Under the pieces are notes generated by a model. The model ran no database searches and had not been told where the DNA came from. It worked only from the letters and a program-made list of their open reading frames with translations. From Furcasterigmium furcatum (taxonomy: Eukaryota; Ascomycota; Sordariomycetes; Glomerellales; Plectosphaerellaceae), in assembly GCA_001599815.1 (NCBI GenBank), contig BCIA01000003.1, positions 1,860,001-1,924,000 on the forward strand: a stretch of 64,000 nucleotides of DNA, in the 5' to 3' direction. This document shows, piece after piece, positions 55,163 to 64,000 of this stretch. The translations under genes were made by a program, and so were the position numbers. The first letter of the stretch is position 1, and each line of letters begins with the position of its first letter.

Positions 55163-56105
55163 CGTGTGAAGATGTACGGAATCTCCGGTCGATGCTGGCG
55201 AAGGGTGGAGGAGTTTGGGTTGGGGGGAGGGGAGGAATGGGATCGGACTCAAATTATTATCGCTCGCCTTTCCTACGAGCTCCGAAAAAGTCGCGGTGTT
55301 GGGAAGGGAGCTGCTTGTTGAAGCGTACTAGAGCCCGAAAGGGTTTAGTGATACGTCACGTGCCGTCTCTCAACGGGATTATTTCCAGCGATGTCCGTGA
55401 AGTTGCTGATTGGGTCACTTGTCAGGAAAAGAGTGGAGAATCCGGATTGGCCATCGGGCGCCAAGGCTGCTTATCCGAAGCGGCTGAACCTCACCAGACT
55501 CACTCGCCCAACATTCACAGGCGACACAAGGACGTTCAGGTGCTTTTGATACTTTCAATTTCTCGGCTCATGATCTACCGATCCTGGGTATAGTTCGAGG
55601 CAGTGCCACTTGGCCTGCCTTCCGAGAAATCCCTCTCATGCTCCAGCCCTCTCCCGGGCCACATCATGAGCAACTGCCAAATGTATCCGACCTAAGTGAC
55701 GATTCGGAGTCACTCAGGATAACAAGAAGGCAAATGGCGAGGAGGAACATGTCCTCCGTAAACAAACACATATGGCTGGCTATTTTCCTGCCCGGAGACC
55801 ACGGGGCAACCAGCTATCCCATTCCTTGGGAATTAATTCGCGACCGTCCGATGCTGATGATGACACTCAAACGCCGTACAAATACTCCTCTAACATGGCG
55901 CATTCCTCTTCAATATATCGCAGGCTGATGAAGCCTTGATATCGATACACCATGGACTCATGGTGACAAGATGCCTCTGGCCTCTGGTCTTGTGAAACGA
56001 ATCACCGTACTTCGGGTGACCGGGTCGTCTCTTGTTCAAGCTAGGTACTCTCGCGTCGAGAGTTTGAATCGTCCGTGTTGAGACGCCGACGGGGTGGTTG
56101 ACGCC
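55163..56105. other. Intergenic region, 0.94 kb
   Basis: Promoter of PDA1 and 3' flank of the F-box/WD40 gene, both minus. The short frames (up to 133 codons) have no motif. A hairpin-like CTCTCGCG...TCGAGAG at about 56046-56062 was seen but is not a tRNA. Confidence 0.55.
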
Positions 56106-58353
56106 CTAGTCGTCGTGGAAAAAGGTCTTGTTGCCTCCCTGGAGGGGGGCCGTAGAAGGGCCCGCATCACTCATGTCGACGTCTTGGCTGCCGGACATGT
56201 CGCTGCTGGAGCCGGCAATTGTCGGCTGAGGCCGGAAGTCGAGCTGCATCGCGCTCATGGGGCGATGTGGTGCGTCTTGGAGAGCACGCTGTTGCAGGGA
56301 CAGAGGGCGCTCGTAATTCAACTCTTCCGGTGGCGGAGAGAATGAATACATCTGGAGTCACGTCAGTCAGAGGCTAGTTCTGCTCTGTATATAGGTTTTC
56401 TTCTCTTACCTCCATGACAGTTCTTCCGTGGCGGAGCGCTAGGGCAACGCACTTCTCGTCCTCGAACGCGACGCGCCACACAGCTTCGCTCTGCGCAATG
56501 AGCTCGCGTACCAAGTGACCAGTCTTGAGATCCCAGATCTTCACTCGACCATCACTACCACCACTGACGACGCGGGTATCGTCGAATTGCAGGCTGGTAA
56601 CGCTATTGTCATGAGCGGCGAGTCGGTGGATCGGGCACAGCTTCTCGAGAGACCACACGCGGACCGAGCCGTCAGAGCCTCCAGTGACAAGTGTATCGCC
56701 ACGCATCTGCAGCTGGCCGACAAGACTAGTGTGACCTTGCAAGATGGCAAGACATTCACTGTGACAATGTCAGCAACGAAAGTAAGCCCAAGGGGCGGAT
56801 AGCGACTTACGCGGTGCGGGGATCCCAGATGCGAACATTCGTATCAAGACTGCCCGTAACCACCCGTTTGCCATCAAAGGCGATGGCATAGATCTGGCTA
56901 AAGTGGCCCTGAAGAGTCTGAATGCACCGGCCAGACGAGATGCTCCAGACCTTGGCCATCGTGTCGTAGCTACCAGACACGACAATGTCGCCCTTGATCT
57001 CGAGGCACCTGACGCTAGCTCCGTGGCCGACGAGGACGTGGCGGCACATGCCTGTCCGAATATCCCACACGCGGAGCGTTGTGTCCCTAGAACCCGAAAT
57101 CGCGGTGTGTGCATCGGACATCTTCAAGCATCTAACTGTCGATGTATGCCCCCGTAGCGTATGTAGGCAGTGTCTGTCGTCTTGTTAGCACGGATTTTGC
57201 GGATAACAGGCTCCATGATCGTTCTTACCCAGTGGCCAGATCCCACACGCGGACGTCTCGATCACAACCGCCGCTGACGAGGATATCGTCCCACGGTACC
57301 ATGGCCCAGACGCCCATAACGTGGCCCTGAAGTGTCCGGAGAGCATTTCCTTGCGCATCGAAGACGTGGATCTTGGCGTTGTCGAGCGCAACGATGATGT
57401 ACTTGGGAGTGAGGTGGAGACTGGTAACGACACCGCCCTCTTGGGTGATGTTTCTCGTAACGCTGGTGCCACCGTTTCTCCAAGCCGCCTCGACGAGGTA
57501 GCGCTGCTTGAAGTGCGACTTGTACGTCTTAGGCTTCGGCCTACGGGGAGCCATAGTCGCAGCAGGAACGGCACTGTCGAAGCTGCGGGCGCCAGAAACA
57601 TGCGTAGGCGACATGCTCGGGGCCCCCGGGAAGCTGTTGGAGTAGCCTGTATCGGCAATGGAAGGCCGGGCCTCGCGGGGGATGGCAAATTGTGCCAGTT
57701 CGGACAGTTGCCGGTTGTAGTCGTGCTTAACGCATAGGTTTTTCCAGGTCATGTCGTCGGCCAACAGATCGCGCCATCGCTTGGAGACTTGCGAGGCACG
57801 GGCGAGGACCTTCGGGTCATCGATAAAGCAGAGAATCTATAGTGGTGAGTTTCACATACATTCAAGTCATGGGCGTGAGATTCCTTACCCTAAGGCACAG
57901 CTCATCGGGTAGACTGGTGAAGGGGTCCTTCTTGAGCAGGGGGCTGACAAATTGATGGACGAAGCTGAGCTGCTGGCTGGAGCAGAGATTTAATAAATCG
58001 CCGAGAATGCGATTCTGCTGAGGCCCGGAGCATTCCTTGAAGTGCTGGCGGATCTTGGCCAGGAAGAAGTCCTCGTCGTCGGCGGCATCGCTCCAGTCAA
58101 GCTGGCGGTGGGAGGGGCCAGGAGACGCGGCGGGCGTCGGGGGAGGTGGCGGAGAGCCGGTCAACTGCTGGTCAAAATCGGCAGCAGGCGTCGTCATGCT
58201 CGGGGTGGGAGGCCCTCGGATGTGAGAGAGGCGCTGGGGGGCCTTGTCCAGTCTGTTCGTCGGCATGTTGCCGGTGTAGAGAGCCAGGTCCTCGGCGAGG
58301 TGGCTCCCTCGTCTCTCGGAGAAGCTCATGTTGCGACCGCCGTAGTCAGACAT
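56106..58353 (-). CDS. F-box/WD40 protein, Cdc4 type (SCF substrate receptor)
   Basis: Exons 58353-57889, 57836-57229, 57173-56811, 56758-56410 and 56351-56106 give 676 residues. The F-box is at about 145-195 (FTSLPDELCLRILCF, then KRWRDLLADDMTWKNLC), reassembled across intron 1. Before it a helical region (LAKIRQHFKECSGPQQNRIL, about 95-130) resembles the dimerisation domain of Cdc4/Fbw7. Seven WD40 repeats follow; clear ones are VWAMVPWDDILVSGGCDRD, GHTSTVRCLKM, GSYDTMAKVWSI, GSLDTNVRIWDP, GGSDGSVRVWSL and GGSDGRVKIWDLKT. Such proteins bring phosphorylated substrates to the SCF ubiquitin ligase. Met30/sconB-type proteins are an alternative, but the domain order and N-terminal helix favour Cdc4. 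The last exon encodes an 82-residue disordered, acidic tail. Confidence 0.86.
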
Positions 58354-61151
58354 GTCCGAACAAAGAGCTTTGGCCGTACTGCTCCGGTAAGAGGTTTCGT
58401 GCTTGTGGTATGGTCGTGGACAGGTCCCGAGGCAACGAAGTAGGCCGAGGATTGAACCTCAGGCGCCGAAGGTTGCTAGGAGGCCCGGAGAGGCCAGGAC
58501 CGAACCACCGAGCAGCAGTAGGATACGTGGAAGGTTGACCTCGAATGGGAGGCGATACGGCTACAAGGCGCAGGTGTCTGGCGTCTCGATCGTGATGCTC
58601 TCAGGCAAGAGCGTCGGGTTCTGGCGCCAGGGCGGCAAGGCACGCAAGAAAGCGATGTGGAGGAGTCGCCAGCCGCTCAGCCGCTGGTCATCTGGCAGAC
58701 TGATCGAGCTCAGCGTCTAGACTGTGTGAGAATTCGCAGAGGGTCGTCGCGGCACTCGGAGCGAGAGCGATCGTCGACTGCTCGTCGTATTGGAGATCGA
58801 CGTGGAGAAGGAGGAGGTCGGCCGACGCCGTCAACGGGGTCGGAGATGGCGGGCGGGCTGATGGTTTGGGCGGAGTAGTCGGGGAACGAGGCTGCAGGGG
58901 AGAGGCAGGGTTTTAGATGTCGTGACCCCAAGCCGGCCTCAGTACCTGGGTTGTCGGTCGAGGAGCGTCTCGGGTCGGCAAGGGTTGAGGATGGAGAGGA
59001 GACGAGATGGAGGAAGGGTCAAGACAGACAGACAGACGAACCTGGCCTGGGATGGAGATCGAGGAATGGAAGGTGCCAATGGGGGCTCACCCAGTAATAC
59101 CAACCGGGAGCGCCTACCCTGGTCCAGGATACCTCCGCTGTACAAGCCCGGACCTGACAGGCTAACAAAGCCTAACGGCAGTGCGCAGAGGGGGACGCCG
59201 CAATTGCACTGGCGGCTGCGTTCAGGCCTTGGATGCGGAGTCTCGGCGTCTCGGCGTACCCGCCGGTACCTCGGTGCCGGGTTGGAGGAGGAGGGGACTT
59301 GGGGATACCTCCGTGGCTAGGGGAAAGGATCGGGCAAGGTCGACGGGAGGAGGGCCAGGGGCCAATTGGGGGAGGGACCATCAGCTGGGACATGAGGCGG
59401 CTATAAGAGAATCAGCTTGGGATTATTACCGCTCCCGAGGAACGGGATGGGACTTATGGGGAGTGACTACAAAGTCAACAGGAAGGTCTTCAGGTCCTCA
59501 GGGATGGATCTTCTGGCTGCGTTGCTTCTTGTACCTCCATTATTGTAAAGAAGGGGTCATCCATTTTGAGCTCGCAACGAGGTATTGAGGCAGGGGTCTG
59601 GCCATGATGGGATTTGCTCTCCCATGAACTCCTTGTACAGAGGCAGCATCAAGTCATATGGATCCCCATTCAGCTCAACAGCGATGGCAGTGGCCATGGC
59701 AAGTGTATGCCATGCATGTTGCTTCTGAACCTGACTTGTGGTGGCGTGAGAACCCAAGCTCAAGTCAAAGTCATCATCCGAGGTGGGAAGCAGCTCGAAC
59801 TTTGGCTGCTCATTAACAATAGTTCACCCTAAGTCTTGTCCCTTTGATACACGATGGTCCCTTCTTCACGGACACATAGAGACCTGGTGGGTTGTGATCC
59901 CAGCCCCCCTCAGGCCTGAATTATTAATTGACGGGCCGAGCAGGTTCTGGGACTGGACCGCCTGCAGGGTCTGGCCAAGCGGCGCTTAGTGCAGTTCAAT
60001 GCAGCTCGCTCACTGCCACCGGTGGGTGAAATGACGTCGTCCCGAACATGGCGCGCTTTCGCCTGTTTGTAAGTGTGCCACCTGAGAGCATGGCTTGCTT
60101 TGGTGGTGATAATGGACATGGCCTGCTGCATGGGAGTGCTGTGAATACGCAAGGGCAGTGCTCGAGGGTTCGGGCGTGCCAAAGCCGGGACAGGAAGGGC
60201 CTGGGAAGGGATCGCAGCCCTCACCGGGCCACCATCCCTACATTACATTGGTCCTGAGACGCGCACAGGGACCGGAGGGATTCTTCGTTGGAGTGAAAGG
60301 GTGTTCTGCTGCGCCCTGGAATGCCAAAATTTCATCAGGGATTCCTGATTCAGGCACTCCCGCTGCCAGACCGCCCAGAGCCTCTTGTCAAACAGATCAA
60401 GCAGAGCAGACTCTGCTTCGCATTCATCACAAACGCCATTCGACGCCCGCATGCAACCCGCTAGCGCAGAAGAAAAGAGCAGACACCGCTGCTGATCTGC
60501 AGCACTCGTATGAGAGGGAGCCAACAAGACGGCTTTGTCCAGCAGACCCTCCTGCAGTCGGAGCAGAAGAAAAGAAACAAACGAGCACCAACTGCTAGTA
60601 TCATGCAGGTTTTGGTGGCCGTGCAGGTACCGGGAGGGACTGCCCGTGCCGGCGCCGTTTCCCGATCGAGGTGTGGCTCCCCCTCCCCCCACCAGCACCT
60701 AAACGACCCGCGGGTGGCTTCGCTGCCTCAGATGTCGGCCACCCCGCCGCTCTGACACAGGGGAACTCTGGCGGTCGGACACTGGTCTCAGGGGCTTCGA
60801 GAAGGCTTGGGTCTGCTGATGCTCAGTTCAGGTGGCATCGGTCATGCCGGACGAGTCATTGCGGTGAAGAAATCGGATCTGGGCTGGCACACATCTGACA
60901 ACCTGTCTCTTGGGAGGAGTTCCATCTCGCCAAGTTGGGAAAGCATGTCATGAATTTGCTCGAGTGAGTCGCCCCTAGAGCAGCGTGCGTTGATATATAC
61001 AATGCTCCCGAGGTTGCAAAGGCGCGGTAAATAGTATAGCCCCGCCTCAGATACACTCTCGGCCGTAGCGCTCGCAGCAGGTGGTCAGGCTCTGTGACAT
61101 GCTTCGATACGCCATGTGCCCTCACCGGCTACCTGCCGATGCAATCCTTAA
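58354..61151. other. Long intergenic region, 2.8 kb
   Basis: Between the start of the F-box/WD40 gene and the end of the ZIP transporter gene, both minus. The first 1.2 kb is GC-rich and purine-rich and probably the promoter and 5' UTR of the F-box gene. Two minus-strand frames (59557-59763 and 60243-60698) are open but show no motif or convincing bias. I see no RNA gene. Confidence 0.55.
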
Positions 61152-62497
61152 TCAATGATGATGGTGGCCGAACTGTGTCAGCAATGGCAGCAGCATGCCA
61201 ATGACAGTAATCAGGGTGTCGCGAAGTTGCGGTCCCTTAGCCGCAGTAGCAGTGCCAGGCTCAGCGTGTCCGTGGCCGTGATCGTGTCCGGTGCCGTTCT
61301 CCTCGTTCATGGCGTGCATGGCAACATATCTGCGAATGTTAGGGTGGGATCTACACTACGGGGGAAGCAGGACTCACAGGAAGGTGCCTGCAGAAAATAG
61401 CAGTAACAGGCCGGTCCAGAATTTGCCTGAGGCGCCCTCGAATTGACCGCCGCCGAGCAAGGCAATGATGGACCAAGTCGCCAGTGCACCAAAGGGGGCC
61501 GCAAGACTGAAGACGAGCAGATGCGCGCGTGCTGCCCGCTTCGACAAGCCTTGCTTCAGGAGGACAGAGGACAGACCAAACGCTGCGGGAGCCTTGTGCA
61601 GCATGATGGCGATGAAAATGATCAAGCCGAGCTGCGTATCAGAGGATCCAGCGCCTGCACCCATGGCAATGCCATCAGCGCATGCGTGAATAACAAGACC
61701 AATAGTCGTGGCGAAGCTTCGCCCCTGTTTAGGAGACGAAGTCATCCCACCCAAGAATGTCTCTTCCTCCTCGACCGACGATGCTCCAGCACCCAGGTTG
61801 TTGAGGTTAACATGCCGCATCTGAGGCTCGGAGCGCATATTTTCAGTTGCGTGACGGGGAATCCTGTCAATCAGGAACATGAGCACGAAGCCAAGAACCA
61901 TGGAAAGTCCGATGTAGAACGTCGGAATGTCCGTATGTTCCTCTTCCTCATGGTGCCCCTTGTCGGATTCCGCAGCCGCATGACTGTGACCATGCTCTTC
62001 TGCATCGCGAGCGTAGATGTCCGACTCATCGGAGACAAGAGATCGGATATAGGTGGCCAAGTCGGGGTTTGCGTCATCATGGGACTGGTAGACGTCCCCA
62101 ACCGGGATACGAGCCTCAACACGACCCCGCGTTGCCAGAAGTCGACCCAGGCCCCTCGTATCGTGGGAGTGGCCGTGCGAACCGAGGCTCGAGGAAACGA
62201 CAGCTTCGATGCCCTCCGGGATGATAACAATCATGGAAGTTCCCACCAGTATGCCAATACCCAAGCTCGAGATGATGCGAAGCTGCGTGGGCGACAGGGA
62301 GATCGCGAGGGGTAGCGATCCGGCCAGGAACGATCTGCCGCGCATCAATTAGAACCGCGGACAAGACAGGATGCATTCGGTTCTTTGGGACTCACGCAAT
62401 CGCCATCACGGCCTGCCGTCGCAATGTCAGTCTAGTCGCGCAAAGTGTTGGAGGATGGACTTACGCATAGCACCAGCAACAACACTAACCCGCCCAT
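61152..62497 (-). CDS. ZIP-family metal transporter, ATX2/SLC39A9 type
   Basis: Exons 62497-62465, 62412-62396, 62334-61378 and 61329-61152 give 394 residues. The first three join to MGGLVLLLVLCAVMAIASFL, matching the conserved N-terminus of the Golgi ATX2/ZIP9 group; exon 2 is only 17 nt. ZIP helix motifs include LGIGILVGTSMIVIIPEGIE (His-free variant of helix 4 start) and VIHACADGIAMGAG with the metal-binding His. Lumenal His-rich stretches (LGSHGHSHDT, EHGHSHAAAE) and the tail HDHGHGHAEP and final HHHH could bind zinc or manganese. Eight membrane helices are expected. Yeast Atx2 works in Golgi manganese homeostasis; the metal here is not shown. The gene shares a 613-bp divergent promoter with HAT1. 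Confidence 0.88.
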
Positions 62498-63110
62498 CTC
62501 GACAGTTGTCCGGTGGCGGTTTCTCGAGACGATTAGACAAGCTGTAGTACGGGGCTGGTCACCTTGTCATGTCGAGAAGAGAAGAGGTTGGCGTGTCGTG
62601 AGCTCGGGGGGGGGCGAGAGTAGATTGCTTGTTGCTCAGTACCCTGAGGACCAAACTTGCCCGGAAGTGTCGACATGTCAACTGCACCCTTGTCGACGGA
62701 TCTCTTGGCTTGAGACGCTAAAGAACACATGCTGCGAACCGTGGTGCACCTCATTGGCTCCTGCCCAGGGGACTTTCCAGCGGATCACTTACGTAAGGTG
62801 CCTCCACTGCAATAGGGACTCGGAGTGGGGATCAGCACTTAACGCGTCGAGCTGATGTCGCGTTTGTGTGCGACAGGCACTTCGTCTCCGAGCTACCAAC
62901 CCGCAACTTCGGACTTTCCATTTCTTTGCGCCGCAAGCAACTGACCGATCTGCAATATCAACTGGTAGTTGGCGCGCGATACCAGCCGAATTCTGATCAC
63001 CCGCATACTACAAACAGCAATTCGCGTGCTTTCACCTTTGCAGCAGGCCCTTAAACCTGCCCGCCGAAACCTATCGACGCCTCAACTCCAAACGACCAAC
63101 TTCGCCCATC
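62498..63110. promoter_or_regulatory. Bidirectional promoter region, ZIP transporter/HAT1
   Basis: A 613-bp head-to-head spacer between the two ATGs. No specific element recognised; no long frame in it. Confidence 0.5.
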
Positions 63111-64000
63111 ATGGCAGCAGAAGACGAATGTGCGACACTCCCACCTTTCTCGATTGATTTGAACACTCTCAGACTGACTTGATATGTTTCAGGGTCGGAG
63201 AACTCCACGGAGGCACTTACCATCAGCCTCGTGAGGCCGAGCGAGAAGGGCGCCGAGACAATTGCGACTTTCGGCCCCAAGTTCACCTACCCCGTCTTCG
63301 GCGAAAAAGAGCAGGTCTTCGGCTATAAGGGCCTCAAGATCAACCTCCGATATCACGCGCATGATATGCGCCCCAACTTCCAGTTCACCTTCGACAAGAA
63401 GTTCAAGGCAGTCGGAGAGACGGAGCCTCTCGACGTCAAGGAGCTGATGCAGGGGCACTTGCCTCCCGGTGCGCAAGCCAAGCTTTCCAATTTGTGATTT
63501 AATGCTGACTTTCCGTAGTTGCCTTCCAATCGGCGAAGGACTTCGAGAACACTAAGCCGAACAGCGACTGGACTGCTCCCGGTGAAGTCCATGCCAGCTT
63601 CGATACTCCGGATGGCTCTTATGAGATTCGGCGAGGTAGCCTTTCCGACCCGGCCATCCGACAGCTGATCCACCGCATCGAGATCTTCACCCTGCTCTAC
63701 ATTGAGGGCGGCTCCTACATCGGCCGTCAGCCCGAAGACGCCGACCCTTGGAAGGCTCCTGATGATGCGGATCGTTGGACCGTCTTCCTCCTCTACAAGC
63801 GCTCAGGCGAAGCCAAGGCCGAGTACACTTTCGTCGGCTACTCTACCGTCTACCGGTTCTTCTTTTTCCAACCACCCACTCCCCCAGCATCTCCCAGCTC
63901 AGACTGGGACCTGCCCACTGGATCCTTCGATGTCGCCGACCTCCCTTGCCGTTCGCGCATCTCGCAGTTCGTCATCCTGCCTCCTTTCCAAGGCAAAGGA
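63111..64000 (+). CDS. HAT1: Histone acetyltransferase type B catalytic subunit (N-terminal part)
   Basis: Exons 63111-63129, 63193-63468 and 63519 to the window edge give 259 codons without a stop. The start MAAEDEWSENSTEALTISLV, the GYKGLKINLRYHAHDMRPNF segment and the late QFVILPPFQGKG (acetyl-CoA binding, Q-x-x-G-x-G type) match HAT1, the cytosolic enzyme that acetylates new histone H4 at Lys5 and Lys12. The first exon codes just six and one-third codons and intron 1 (63 nt) supplies the Trp codon. The third exon shows no further intron before the window ends. The remaining C-terminal part lies beyond base 64000. Confidence 0.92.

Noticed and set aside
56041..56075. Hairpin with CTCTCGCG loop, possible anticodon arm
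   Set aside because: No D-arm, T-arm or acceptor stem at the right distances.
60243..60698. 151-codon minus-strand frame in the 2.8-kb gap
   Set aside because: No motif, mixed composition, an overlapping open frame on the other strand, and no clear promoter context.

Overview
The window reads as nuclear DNA of a filamentous ascomycete (Pezizomycotina, most likely a Sordariomycete). The reasons are short GT-AG introns (mostly 48-76 nt), GC-rich coding with C-biased third positions, and family content such as a fungal Zn2Cys6 regulator, Cdc42, a fungal NACHT protein and a fungal 'regulatory P domain' secreted protein. I find no rRNA, tRNA, CRISPR array, intact transposon or prokaryotic operon. 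Exon borders below were worked out by hand from splice motifs, phase and family conservation; in every multi-exon model the joined length is a multiple of three.

Layout. 1-17 kb: a partial disordered protein, a histidine acid phosphatase, a four-RRM RNA-binding protein (Mrn1/Nrd1 type), cytosolic asparaginyl-tRNA synthetase, a secreted agmatinase-type ureohydrolase with an apparent 4-nt microexon, and Cdc42. 17-32 kb is accessory: a GST, then a one-TM protein of unknown function, an 890-residue protein joining a trypsin-like GxSGS module to a von Willebrand A-like module, and a 1,419-residue STAND/NACHT protein. These last three form the best candidate for an unusual system: an NLR-type receptor beside a protease-like partner and a membrane protein.

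32-45 kb is housekeeping: a Vma22-like V-ATPase assembly factor, a disulfide oxidoreductase with an optional presequence, neurochondrin, a CLC chloride/proton exchanger and DNA ligase I. 43.8-52.2 kb carries a secreted LVIVD protein and then a likely carbohydrate-use cluster: a GH43 enzyme, a divergent Zn2Cys6 regulator and a sugar MFS transporter. The two intergenic regions flanking the regulator share a TTCCGG motif, including an inverted pair. 53.7-64 kb holds pyruvate dehydrogenase E1-alpha, an F-box/WD40 protein (Cdc4 type), an ATX2/ZIP9-type metal transporter, and the start of histone acetyltransferase HAT1, which runs off the right edge.

Several gaps are long for this density (7.7-10.7, 17.1-20.3 and 58.4-61.2 kb). 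I see no convincing gene in them, and they probably hold the long 5' regions of nrd1-like, cdc42 and cdc4-like.
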